DNA from: Lachnoclostridium sp.
Lineage (GTDB): Bacteria; Bacillota; Clostridia; Lachnospirales; Lachnospiraceae
Length of the DNA stretch: 32,902 bases
NCBI GenBank assembly: GCA_023665475.1
Contig: JAMPEB010000025.1
Coordinates: 1 to 32,902 of the forward strand
Reading direction: 5' to 3'
Under the pieces are notes generated by a model that saw nothing but the letters and a program-made list of their open reading frames with translations, searched no databases and was not told the origin of the DNA. Below, piece after piece: positions 24,398 to 31,696 of this stretch (the stretch's first letter is position 1; each line of letters opens with the position of its first letter). Position numbers and translations under genes: made by a program.

Positions 24398-25813
24398 ATG
24401 AGTTTAAAAATTTATAATACACTGAGCAGAAAGAAAGAAGAATTTGTACCTATAGAACCGGGGAAAGTCAGAATGTATGTCTGCGGTCCCACCGTTTACA
24501 ATCTGATTCATATCGGAAATGCCCGCCCGATGATTGTGTTTGACACGGCGCGCCGCTATATGGAGCATAAGGGCTACGAAGTTAATTATGTTTCCAATTT
24601 TACGGATGTAGATGACAAAATTATCAAGAAGGCATTAGAAGAGGGCGTGGATTCGGAGGTTATCTCCAAGCGCTATATTGAAGAGTGCAAAAAAGACATG
24701 AAAGCCATGAATGTGAAGCCCGCCACAACCCATCCTCTGGCAACCGGCGAGATAGATGGAATGCTTGAGATGATTCAGACCCTGATAGAAAAAGGACATG
24801 CTTATGCGGCAGCGGACGGAACGGTTTATTTCAGGACCAGAAGCTTCAAGGAATACGGAAAGCTCTCCCACAAAAATCTGGAAGATTTACGGGGAGGGAA
24901 TCGCTCCCTGTTGGTGTCGGGTGAGGATCAGAAAGAGGATTCCTTGGATTTCGTGCTGTGGAAGCCCAAAAAAGAAGGGGAGCCATATTGGGATTCCTGC
25001 TGGTGTCAGGGAAGACCCGGCTGGCATATCGAATGCTCGGTAATGAGCAAAAAGTATCTGGGAAGCGAGATTGATATCCATGCGGGGGGCGAAGATTTGA
25101 TTTTTCCCCACCATGAGAATGAGATAGCGCAGTCCGAGGCGGCAAACGGTAAGACCTTTGCCAGATATTGGATGCACAATGCGTTTTTAAATATCGACAA
25201 TAAAAAAATGTCCAAGTCCCTCGGCAACTTTTTTACCGTGAGGGATGTAGGAGAAAAATATGATTTGCAGGTGCTCCGTTTCTTTATGCTGTCCGCTCAT
25301 TACAGAAGCCCCTTAAATTTCAGTGACCAGTTGATGGAAGCGGCAAAAAACGGCTACGAGCGAATTGTGACCTGTGTGGAAAACCTGAAATTTTTAATGG
25401 GGAATGCAACGGACCGGGCTTTGACGGACAAGGAAACAGAGCTGCTTTCGGAGGCGGAGGGTTTTGCCGCCAAATTTGACGAGGCAATGGATGATGATTT
25501 CAATACGGCGGACGCCCTGTCCGTGATTTTTGAGCTGGTAAAATTTGCAAATACTCATGCAAGTGAAGACTCTGCCAAGAACTTTTTACAGGCGCTGCAG
25601 GAAAAAATCGTAAGCTTGTGCGATATCTGCGGACTGATTGTGGAGAGAGAAGTTACAGTTCCGGATGCGGAGATTGAAGAACTGATTATAAAAAGACAGG
25701 AAGCCAGAAAGGCAAAGGATTTTGCAAGAGCAGACGCTATCAGGGAGGAACTTTTGGCAAAGGGTATTGTTCTGGAGGATACACGAGAGGGCGTAAAGTG
25801 GAAGAGAATATAG
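24398..25813 (+). CDS. cysS: Cysteinyl-tRNA synthetase
   Basis: 471 residues; class I synthetase charging tRNA-Cys. Visible: YVCGPTVYNLIHIGNARP (Cys29 is a zinc ligand; HIGN is the HIGH box), further zinc ligands in WHIECSVMS and GGEDLIFPHHENE, KKMSKSLGNFFTV (KMSKS box), and the DALR-type C-terminal domain with ARKAKDFARADAIREELLAK and GIVLEDTREGVKWKR at the end. ATG 24398 is chosen because GAGG at 24388-24391 precedes it and the protein then starts with the usual LKIYNTLS; the upstream in-frame ATG at 24335 adds an unrelated 21 residues. It overlaps mrnC by 16 bases. Confidence 0.97.
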   Translation: MSLKIYNTLSRKKEEFVPIEPGKVRMYVCGPTVYNLIHIGNARPMIVFDTARRYMEHKGYEVNYVSNFTDVDDKIIKKALEEGVDSEVISKRYIEECKKDMKAMNVKPATTHPLATGEIDGMLEMIQTLIEKGHAYAAADGTVYFRTRSFKEYGKLSHKNLEDLRGGNRSLLVSGEDQKEDSLDFVLWKPKKEGEPYWDSCWCQGRPGWHIECSVMSKKYLGSEIDIHAGGEDLIFPHHENEIAQSEAANGKTFARYWMHNAFLNIDNKKMSKSLGNFFTVRDVGEKYDLQVLRFFMLSAHYRSPLNFSDQLMEAAKNGYERIVTCVENLKFLMGNATDRALTDKETELLSEAEGFAAKFDEAMDDDFNTADALSVIFELVKFANTHASEDSAKNFLQALQEKIVSLCDICGLIVEREVTVPDAEIEELIIKRQEARKAKDFARADAIREELLAKGIVLEDTREGVKWKRI

Positions 25814-26262
25814 GAGTGCGGGAGCAGGAGTTTTTCAGTCTGCTTGAACAGATAAAAAAATGCTTCAAATGTAAGGAACAGGATGTGCGAACCTACTCCC
25901 CCTTAACCCTTGCTTATATCGGAGACGGGGTTTATGAGCTGGTTATTCGTACCGTGATAGTGGAGCGCGCCAACCGTTCCAATAATGATTTGCACAAAAA
26001 GACCATAAAATATGTAAATGCGGGAACTCAGGCAAAGATAGCGGAGGCACTTTCGGAACGCTTTACGGAGGAAGAGGAGGCTGTTTACAAACGGGGCAGA
26101 AATGCCAAATCCGCCACAACAGCCAAGAATGCCTCTCTGGGCGATTACAAGAAAGCCACGGGTCTGGAGGCATTGCTGGGGTATTTGTATCTGACGGACC
26201 GGATGCCCAGAGTGCTGGAGCTGATAAAAGAAGGAATCAGACTTGCGGGTATGGAAATATAA
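25798..26262 (+). CDS. mrnC: Mini-ribonuclease III
   Basis: 154 residues; an RNase III domain without the double-stranded-RNA-binding domain, which trims the ends of 23S rRNA precursor in Firmicutes. Signature LTLAYIGDGVYELVIRT (Asp43, Glu47 as metal ligands), RSNNDLHKKTIKYVNAGTQA, YKRGRNAKSATTAKNASLGD and YKKATGLEALLGYLYL (second acidic ligand Glu). The start is GTG 25798, inside the end of cysS, consistent with translational coupling. Its position next to cysS and rlmB is the standard Firmicute order. Confidence 0.95.
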   Translation: MEENIGVREQEFFSLLEQIKKCFKCKEQDVRTYSPLTLAYIGDGVYELVIRTVIVERANRSNNDLHKKTIKYVNAGTQAKIAEALSERFTEEEEAVYKRGRNAKSATTAKNASLGDYKKATGLEALLGYLYLTDRMPRVLELIKEGIRLAGMEI

Positions 26263-26270
26263 GTGTGAAC

Positions 26271-26344
26271 GGAATGAAGATTTTCTAAGCCAGCAAAGTA
26301 CGCTGCCCATAGCGCTGAAACGCATGGAAAATCTAAGTCATTCC
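26271..26344. repeat. 74-base palindromic, structured element between mrnC and rlmB
   Basis: GGAATGA + AGATTTTC (26271-26285) pairs with GAAAATCT (26327-26334), AAG bulge, TCATTCC (26338-26344). Inside, CGCT-GCCCAT-AGCG forms a second small stem. No ORF, no T-run. It could be a REP-like interspersed repeat or a structured RNA processed from the operon transcript. Confidence 0.75.
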
Positions 26345-26420
26345 GAAATCTGTGCAGATTCATGGGTTGTTTGTGCCGCTAAAACAGCATGGTTGGAAGT
26401 ATGAGGAGAGGCAGGAAAAC

Positions 26421-27164
26421 ATGTCATATCAGGAATTTACCATAGAGGGGCGCAATGCCGTGATAGAGGCTTTCCGCTCCGGCAGGACCATTGACAAGGT
26501 ATATCTGTTGGACGGCTGTCAGGACGGACCGATATCTACCATAAGGAAAGAGGCGAAAAAACAGGGGAGCCTTGTAAAGTTTGTCACAAAAGAACGGTTA
26601 AACCAGCTTTCCGGGACAGGCAAGCATCAGGGTGTTATTGCTGTTGCCGCCGCTTACGAATATGCGGAAGTGGAAGATATGCTGGCAGCGGCGAAAGCGA
26701 AGGGTGAGTCTCCCTTTTTGATTCTTTTGGATAACATTGAAGACCCCCATAATCTGGGAGCGATTATCCGCACAGCCAACCTTGCGGGAGCACATGGCGT
26801 GATTATTCCCAAAAACCGCGCAGTGGGGCTGACGGCTGCCGTGGCAAGAGCTTCCGCGGGGGCTTTAAACTATACGCCGGTGGCTAAAGTGACCAACCTT
26901 GCCCAGACCATTGAGGAATTGAAAAAACAGGGACTTTGGTTTGTATGTGCGGATATGGACGGCACGGTCATGTACGATTTGGATTTAAAAGGGTCCATAG
27001 GGCTTGTAATCGGAAATGAAGGGGCAGGCGTAGGGCGTCTTGTAAAAGAAAAGTGCGATATGATTGCTGCAATTCCCATGAAAGGGGATATTGATTCCCT
27101 GAACGCCTCCGTGGCGGCGGGAGTGCTGGCATTTGAGATTGTACGCCAAAAGTTGAGAGGATAG
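26421..27164 (+). CDS. rlmB: 23S rRNA (guanosine-2251-2'-O)-methyltransferase, SpoU family
   Basis: 247 residues. N-terminal substrate-binding domain (residues 1-80: FTIEGRNAVIEAFRSGRTID, KERLNQLSGTGKHQGVIA) and a SPOUT knot domain with motif 1 LLDNIEDPHNLGAIIRTA, motif 2 GLVIGNEGAGVGRLV and motif 3 AAIPMKGDIDSLNASVAAGV. It methylates the ribose of the P-loop guanosine of 23S rRNA. ATG 26421 was chosen: GGCAGGA is upstream and the extra 23 residues of a longer frame overlap the palindromic element and look non-coding. Confidence 0.95.
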   Translation: MSYQEFTIEGRNAVIEAFRSGRTIDKVYLLDGCQDGPISTIRKEAKKQGSLVKFVTKERLNQLSGTGKHQGVIAVAAAYEYAEVEDMLAAAKAKGESPFLILLDNIEDPHNLGAIIRTANLAGAHGVIIPKNRAVGLTAAVARASAGALNYTPVAKVTNLAQTIEELKKQGLWFVCADMDGTVMYDLDLKGSIGLVIGNEGAGVGRLVKEKCDMIAAIPMKGDIDSLNASVAAGVLAFEIVRQKLRG

Positions 27165-27216
27165 CTCCTTATGAGTCGCGGCAGCGGGAGCGCGGAAAGC
27201 GCCGGAAAGGGTAAAG

Positions 27217-27846
27217 TTGTTTAAGGAAGCGGATTACGGACAGGCAACGGATGAGGAATTGATTCTGCGTCTTCGGGACGGCGAAGAGCAGATTATGGAC
27301 TTTATCTGCGATAAATACAAAAATTTAGTGCGAAGCAAGGCAAAATCCATGTTTATTCTGGGCGGAGACGGAGAGGATCTGATACAGGAAGGAATGATAG
27401 GGCTGTTTAAAGCGGTTCGTGATTATGACTGCGGCAGGGATGCCGGTTTTTACACATTTGCGGACCTTTGCATCAGCAGGCAGATGTATACGGCAGTGCA
27501 GGCGGCAAAAAGAAAGAAGCATATTCCACTAAATACCTATGTGTCCCTGTATGGCAGCACATCCAAACAGATGGACGAGGGAGACATATCATTGCCGGAA
27601 GTGCCTACGGATAAGCGGAGCGGAGGCAATCCGGAGGAGCTTTTTTTGGATAAAGAAAGGGTCCGATATCTGGAGGACGCCATTGAAAATGAGTTGAGCG
27701 CTTTTGAAAAACAGGTGTTTGATCTGCATCTGACGGGGATGAGTTACAGCCAGATTGCAAAAGTGCTTGGCAGGGATGAAAAGGCTACGGATAATGCGTT
27801 GCAGCGGCTTAAGGGCAAGATTAAAAAGATGCTGCAGAGAAGTTAA
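27217..27846 (+). CDS. sigH: RNA polymerase sigma factor SigH (sporulation/transition-phase)
   Basis: 209 residues, sigma-70 family. It closely follows Bacillus SigH: region 2 with YKNLVRSKAKSMFILGGDGE, DLIQEGMIGLFKAVRDYD and FADLCISRQMYTAVQAAKRK, then KHIPLNTYVSLYGS, and region 4 with LSAFEKQVFDLHLTGMSYSQ, IAKVLGRDEKATDNALQRLK. SigH drives early sporulation and transition-state genes. Start TTG 27217 with GGAAAGGG at 27204-27211; no ATG in frame upstream. In B. subtilis the gene also lies in the rlmB-yacP-sigH order; yacP is absent here. Confidence 0.93.
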   Translation: MFKEADYGQATDEELILRLRDGEEQIMDFICDKYKNLVRSKAKSMFILGGDGEDLIQEGMIGLFKAVRDYDCGRDAGFYTFADLCISRQMYTAVQAAKRKKHIPLNTYVSLYGSTSKQMDEGDISLPEVPTDKRSGGNPEELFLDKERVRYLEDAIENELSAFEKQVFDLHLTGMSYSQIAKVLGRDEKATDNALQRLKGKIKKMLQRS

Positions 27847-27889
27847 TTCCCCTAAGTGAATTTGCTGGTGAATTTGCTGTAAAATGCAG

Positions 27890-27918
27890 TTGACAAATAC
27901 TGATTGGTTTGATAAAAT
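27890..27918 (+). promoter_or_regulatory. Promoter of tRNA-Thr
   Basis: TTGACA at 27890-27895, 17-base spacer, TAAAAT at 27913-27918; the tRNA begins 36 bases after the -10. Confidence 0.85.
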
Positions 27919-27954
27919 AAAGAACGGTGATTGCGAAAGCAGTCATCTGACAGC

Positions 27955-28027
27955 GCTGCTGTGGCTCAGTCGGTAGAGCGTCGCATTGGTAGTGCGGAGG
28001 TCACGGGTCCGATTCCCGTCAGCAGCT
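27955..28027 (+). tRNA. tRNA-Thr (anticodon GGT)
   Basis: Cloverleaf with acceptor GCTGCTG/CAGCAGC, D stem GCTC/GAGC, anticodon stem TCGCA/TGCGG with loop TTGGTAG (anticodon GGT), T stem ACGGG/CCCGT, discriminator T, no CCA. T-loop TCCGATT has C at position 55 instead of the usual T of TTCGA. It reads ACC/ACU. The integrase gene ends 87 bases further and faces it, so the 3' end of this tRNA or the sequence behind it is the likely attachment site. Confidence 0.93.
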
Positions 28028-28035
28028 TTTAGGGA

Positions 28036-28081
28036 AGTATTGGGAAACCGCTTGTTTGCTGGTTTCCCATACTTTTTTTAT
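28036..28081 (+). terminator. Terminator behind tRNA-Thr
   Basis: TGGGAAACC (28041-28049) pairs with GGTTTCCCA (28061-28069), extended by AGTA/TACT around one bulged T, and followed by a run of seven T. Ends the tRNA transcript; it may also be part of the left attachment region. Confidence 0.85.
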
Positions 28082-28113
28082 TTGTTTAAGGTGTTTCCAG
28101 ATGTTTCCAATTA

Positions 28114-29451
28114 TCAAAAACATAAAGCTTTGGCGGCTAAATCCCTTGTTTCTTCTTTTCTGGTTGAAAATGTATAGTTTTTCAACAGAGTGTTTTCGTC
28201 ACAATGACCTGCAAACTCTCTAACGGCACTAATATCGGCTATATTATTCTTTAAACAAGTGTCAACCATATTTGATAAAGTAGTCTTTCTTATTTTGTGG
28301 GTTGACTTCCGCTCAATGCCTAAGATGTCGCATAGCCTGTATATCTTTCTAAGTACAGCCGTAGCTCTCGTTCTGCGATTGTTGTTGACAAAGATATAGT
28401 TGCCGTCGCTTTGATGGTTGTCTTTGTTTGCCTGAGTAATCATATTAAGGATTCTGCAAGCCTCATTTGTGAGGGGTATATCTCTTATAGAGGCGGTCTT
28501 TTTTGGCTCATTTATAATTGTGCCGTTAGACTTTAGAGAACCATCTTCTTGCTCTATGTAGTTTCTGCTCTCGGTCTTTGTGATATGGAGAATTTTTTTC
28601 TCTCTGTCAAAGTCTGTTGTTTCAAGTGCAACTAATTCTCCAACTCTTAGCCCTGTCTGGAATAACAAAGGAATAGCTAAATATGCAGTTACCTTTGGAG
28701 CGTTTTCAAACTCTTTGAACGCTTGCTCTACAATACGCTTGACTTCTTCTCTGTTGAATACTTGCGTTTCATCTAAGGGCTTGCTATAAGATACTAAAAG
28801 TTCTTTTCTGTACTTTGCTTTTTCAAAAGTATTTTGCTCTATGAGTTCTTCTGTGTAGCAATACTCAAAGACATTCTTAAAGATAGTAAGCATATTGCAA
28901 AAGGCTTTTTTGTTTGTCACACCATCAACAAGAATTTTATGGTTAATCCATTCAGAAATATCATTTCTTGTCATAGTCCGCAAGTCTTTGTCAATGATGG
29001 GGTCATTAAGATAGAACTTTTTCCAATCATCTTCAATTCGCTTGAGGGTAGAAGTCTTTTTAGTACACTTTCCCTTGAAAGTAATCCAAACAGGATACAT
29101 AGTCCTAAGAGTGATTTTCTTTCTTTGCTCTTTAAGAGAGTAGTAATCAATGAGATAGTCGATAATTTCTTCGTAGCTATTCTTTTTGATAATCTTTCTG
29201 GGTTCGTTCTCCTTTCTTATGGTGGTATAGTATCTGGTGTCTGCCCCTTTCATTTGGTTGATTGAGTAAGGGTGCATTTCAAGTACGAGTTTTTCAAGTT
29301 TTTTATTCATCAGCTTTCTTTTTTCCCGTACCTCGTCAATATCTATTATACCATTTTCAAGCTGTTCAGTAAAGTTAGTTTCTGTCTTTTCGACTATATC
29401 AACATATCTTTTAAAAGCAATAACCTTTTCTGTACTGTATGTATTTTTCAA
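28114..29451 (-). CDS. int: Tyrosine recombinase (site-specific integrase)
   Basis: 445 residues. An N-terminal arm-binding part (~60-120, YYSLKEQRKKITLRTMYPVW), a SAM-like core-binding domain (~135-215, IDKDLRTMTRNDISEWINHK), and a catalytic domain from ~240 with Arg in TGLRVGELVALE, Lys in the beta-hairpin (ILHITKTES), His-x-x-Arg in THKIRKTTLSNM, His in EFAGHCDENT and the nucleophile Tyr in LLKNYTFSTR. It would integrate and excise the element at the adjacent tRNA-Thr. The start is TTG 29451: GAGG lies eight bases upstream, an in-frame stop lies just beyond, and no ATG intervenes. No excisionase gene is seen beside it. Confidence 0.93.
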   Translation of the reverse strand: MKNTYSTEKVIAFKRYVDIVEKTETNFTEQLENGIIDIDEVREKRKLMNKKLEKLVLEMHPYSINQMKGADTRYYTTIRKENEPRKIIKKNSYEEIIDYLIDYYSLKEQRKKITLRTMYPVWITFKGKCTKKTSTLKRIEDDWKKFYLNDPIIDKDLRTMTRNDISEWINHKILVDGVTNKKAFCNMLTIFKNVFEYCYTEELIEQNTFEKAKYRKELLVSYSKPLDETQVFNREEVKRIVEQAFKEFENAPKVTAYLAIPLLFQTGLRVGELVALETTDFDREKKILHITKTESRNYIEQEDGSLKSNGTIINEPKKTASIRDIPLTNEACRILNMITQANKDNHQSDGNYIFVNNNRRTRATAVLRKIYRLCDILGIERKSTHKIRKTTLSNMVDTCLKNNIADISAVREFAGHCDENTLLKNYTFSTRKEETRDLAAKALCF

Positions 29452-29643
29452 TGTTCTGACCTCATTTTATTTTATAGAGGTTTTAAGGACTTTGGCTTGT
29501 CCATCTTTCAAATATTTGATTGATAATAGTATTATAAAATATTTTACAAGCGATTTCACGATTTTGAAGAAAATAAAAAATTTTTATTTTTTAAAAAGAG
29601 TTGCATTTTACAAAAAAATATGCTAGTGGTTTTTACGAACGAA

Positions 29644-29707
29644 TTTCTGTTACGGAGTGACGGAAATAATAGTGAGTTATTACTTATAACATAAGTAATA
29701 ATAAACT
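29644..29707. other. Candidate origin of transfer (oriT) for the MobV relaxase
   Basis: TAGTGAG-TTA at 29670-29679 resembles the pMV158 nick sequence TAGTGTG/TTA as recalled. The predicted nick lies exactly at the foot of a perfect hairpin TTATTACTTAT-AAC-ATAAGTAATAA (29677-29701). A weaker inverted repeat (TTCTGTTAC...GTGACGGAA, 29644-29664) precedes it. The site lies ~90 bases upstream of the relaxase gene, the usual place for this family. The rest of 29452-29763 is AT-rich without an ORF. Confidence 0.6.
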
Positions 29708-29763
29708 CCCCCTTTGATGTATAGAATAAATAAATTCTATATTTTATAAGGGGGTGTTTTGTG

Positions 29764-30942
29764 ATGGGAAATATTAAATATTCTGTATCGGTTCATAATG
29801 GAAGTAAAGTAAATATTTCACATAACAACAGAGATAAGGAAAGTATATATACACAACTTCATATAAATAAAGACGGTGATTTTGAAATTTGGAAAAATGA
29901 AAATTTAAAAAGTGTATATATTTCCTTATTCAATAAAGCGGTTCAAGACTATAACGAAAACCAAAAGCGGAATGATAGAAAAATAAAAAGTTACTATGAA
30001 AAAATCGAAAACGGAAAAGATAAAAAGAACAATCCAAAATTAGCATATGAATTAATAGTTGCGGTCGGTAATATGGAAGAAAGTATTGAAGATGAAGAAC
30101 TAAACAAAAAAATACTTAAAGAATATTTTGAACAGTGGGAGCAAAGAAATCCAAATTTAAAGATTTTTAATGCGGTCTATCATAACGATGAAAAAGGCGT
30201 TCCACACTTACACATTGATTATGTACCTTTCGCACATTATGACAAGGGGTTAAGTATTCGCAACAGTTTAAATAAAGCACTTAATGAAATGGGCTTTGAT
30301 GATGATAAATTTTCCAATACTCCTATTATGAGATGGCAAAAGGCAGAGCAAGCGGCTTTAATGAATATATGTTCTCAATATGGGGTAGAAACTGAAATTA
30401 AAAATAATGCAAAAAGGGAACACTTGGAAAAAGAAGAATACATTTCATTCAAAAAGAAAGAAAATATTGAAAAAGATATTCACAATTTAAAAATTTATAG
30501 TTTTGAACTTGAAGAACAAAACGAAAAACAAAAACAGGTTATAAATTATAATGCTGATATGATAGACAAGCAGGAAGAAATAAAGGAACACCAAAAAAAG
30601 GAAATAAAAGAAAATGAAAAAGAAGTTTTTAAAATTCAAGACGCATTAAATAGCATTGATGAAGAAATCAAAAAATATAAAATAGAAAACGCACAATATA
30701 AAACCAACTTTATAAATTATTTTAACAATCTTATTAATAATTTTACAGGCTTTTGCAATTATCAAGAAAGAGAAAAAGTTGTGGATACCTTAACGGACTA
30801 CATAAAAAGCGTTGGAGATAATATAAAGGGTATCGACAATAAAGAAAATAGTATGAGTGAAATAATTTCTTTTATTAAAAAAAATACAAATACAAAATCA
30901 AACAACAGGCAAAAACAAAATGATTTTGAAATTGAATTTTAA
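29764..30942 (+). CDS. mobV: MobV (Pre/Mob) family relaxase
   Basis: 392 residues. The N-terminal HUH domain has the MobV layout: ISHNNRD (as in many Mob/Pre proteins, where a conserved Asn/His-Arg motif sits near the start), the Glu-rich middle, and the metal-binding His-x-His-x-Asp in KGVPHLHIDYVPFAHYDKG followed by NSLNKALNEMGF. It nicks oriT and carries the strand during mobilization. Residues ~230-330 form a long coiled coil (Lys/Glu-rich). The protein ends in NDFEIEF, resembling the end of the next small protein. AAGGGGG at 29748-29754 precedes; GTG 29761 is an alternative start to ATG 29764. Confidence 0.9.
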   Translation: MGNIKYSVSVHNGSKVNISHNNRDKESIYTQLHINKDGDFEIWKNENLKSVYISLFNKAVQDYNENQKRNDRKIKSYYEKIENGKDKKNNPKLAYELIVAVGNMEESIEDEELNKKILKEYFEQWEQRNPNLKIFNAVYHNDEKGVPHLHIDYVPFAHYDKGLSIRNSLNKALNEMGFDDDKFSNTPIMRWQKAEQAALMNICSQYGVETEIKNNAKREHLEKEEYISFKKKENIEKDIHNLKIYSFELEEQNEKQKQVINYNADMIDKQEEIKEHQKKEIKENEKEVFKIQDALNSIDEEIKKYKIENAQYKTNFINYFNNLINNFTGFCNYQEREKVVDTLTDYIKSVGDNIKGIDNKENSMSEIISFIKKNTNTKSNNRQKQNDFEIEF

Positions 30943-30953
30943 AGGGGGTAAAA

Positions 30954-31133
30954 ATGAAAGATATAATAATTATGAAAGAAATACAAGCATTTTTAAAACG
31001 CTTGAAAAAGTTTATAGTGGAAAATGAAAAAATAGATGTTATTGAATACTTAGATATTTTAATCTTAGATTTAGAAAAAGCAATTAAGGAAATTGAAAAA
31101 GAAGAAAATAAAAATTTTGAGTTTGAATTATAA
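30954..31133 (+). CDS. Small acidic helical protein of the mobile element
   Basis: 59 residues, too short for a standard ORF cut-off. AAAGGGGG sits just before ATG 30954, only 11 bases after the relaxase stop. Codons run to a TAA at 31131. The sequence is amphipathic and probably all helix (MKEIQAFLKRLKKFIVENEK, VIEYLDILILDLEKAIKEIE), ending KNFEFEL. No known family is recognised. The strong RBS, the position in the operon and the C-terminal resemblance to the relaxase (FExE plus F/L) support a real gene, perhaps a relaxase accessory protein. Confidence 0.7.
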   Translation: MKDIIIMKEIQAFLKRLKKFIVENEKIDVIEYLDILILDLEKAIKEIEKEENKNFEFEL

Positions 31134-31145
31134 GGGGGTATAGAT

Positions 31146-31271
31146 ATGGCTCTTTCATCATTTGAAATAAAGCTAATTGTTTTTATGGTAATCGGGATAA
31201 TTATTAATATTGCAATCGGGCTTATTATTTCTGATAGGGATAAACCAGAACATAAAGGATTTGGACTATAA
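31146..31271 (+). CDS. Very small single-pass membrane protein
   Basis: 41 residues. RBS AAGGGGG (31132-31138) overlaps the previous stop codon and is followed after seven bases by ATG 31146. The chain begins MALSSFEIK, then one hydrophobic helix (LIVFMVIGIIINIAIGLIIS) and a short polar tail DRDKPEHKGFGL. The same type of AAGGGGG RBS precedes mobV, the 59-residue gene and rep, so all belong to one element. Function unknown; a membrane tether or toxin-like peptide is possible, with no direct evidence. Confidence 0.65.
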   Translation: MALSSFEIKLIVFMVIGIIINIAIGLIISDRDKPEHKGFGL

Positions 31272-31400
31272 AAAGGTAGTTAAACATAAATAGTATTGTT
31301 ATAATTAGATTTGTGTGGTATATAATAAAATATAATTTAATAGTATCTGGTAAAGGAAATTTTCTCTTTTCTGTAATTTGTATTTAGTTTTAATCCGCTG

Positions 31401-31430
31401 AATAAAAAAGCCCTTTGGGGCTTTTTTATT
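31401..31430. terminator. Bidirectional terminator
   Basis: A perfect 13-bp hairpin AATAAAAAAGCCC-TTTG-GGGCTTTTTTATT. The A/T arms make it work on both strands. It separates the mobilization genes from the replication region. Confidence 0.9.
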
Positions 31431-31448
31431 TTCAAAAATAGCGTTGCA

Positions 31449-31500
31449 GGATTATATATATATTACTACGACTATATATATAATCCGTAATCCGTAATCC
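31449..31500. other. Predicted double-strand origin (dso) of rolling-circle replication
   Basis: A perfect 14-bp inverted repeat (GGATTATATATATA at 31449-31462, TATATATATAATCC at 31473-31486) exposes a 10-base loop that contains TACTACGAC (31464-31472). TACTACG/AC is the nick sequence of the pMV158 plasmid family. Directly behind are nearly three copies of the 7-base iteron TAATCCG (31481-31500), a likely Rep-binding site. The origin lies upstream of the rep promoter, as in that family. The remaining 31272-31400 bases hold no gene I can support. Confidence 0.85.
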
Positions 31501-31578
31501 ACTCTAAAATTATCTGAAAGAAATATTTAGATATATTTTGAAAAAATGCGGAATAAATAAAAAAGTTTTTCAAAACAC

Positions 31579-31607
31579 TTGCATTTTATAAAAAAGGAAG
31601 ATATAAA
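31579..31607 (+). promoter_or_regulatory. Promoter of rep
   Basis: TTGCAT at 31579-31584, 17-base spacer, TATAAA at 31602-31607. The transcript would begin near 31614 with a ~110-base leader. Confidence 0.7.
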
Positions 31608-31614
31608 ACAAGTA

Positions 31615-31696
31615 AGAATTAAAAATATTGATTATTAAATTTTTAATTCTGCTTAACATATTATATAGATAACTTTCAGCAAAGTTAATCTATATA
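31615..31696 (+). promoter_or_regulatory. Two hairpins in the rep leader
   Basis: Hairpin 1: AGAATTAAAAA (31615-31625) with TTTTTAATTCT (31640-31650). Hairpin 2: TATATAGATAACTTT (31662-31676) with AAAGTTAATCTATATA (31681-31696), one bulge. They fill the leader between the rep promoter and its RBS and may control copy number (attenuation or antisense target). Confidence 0.6.
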
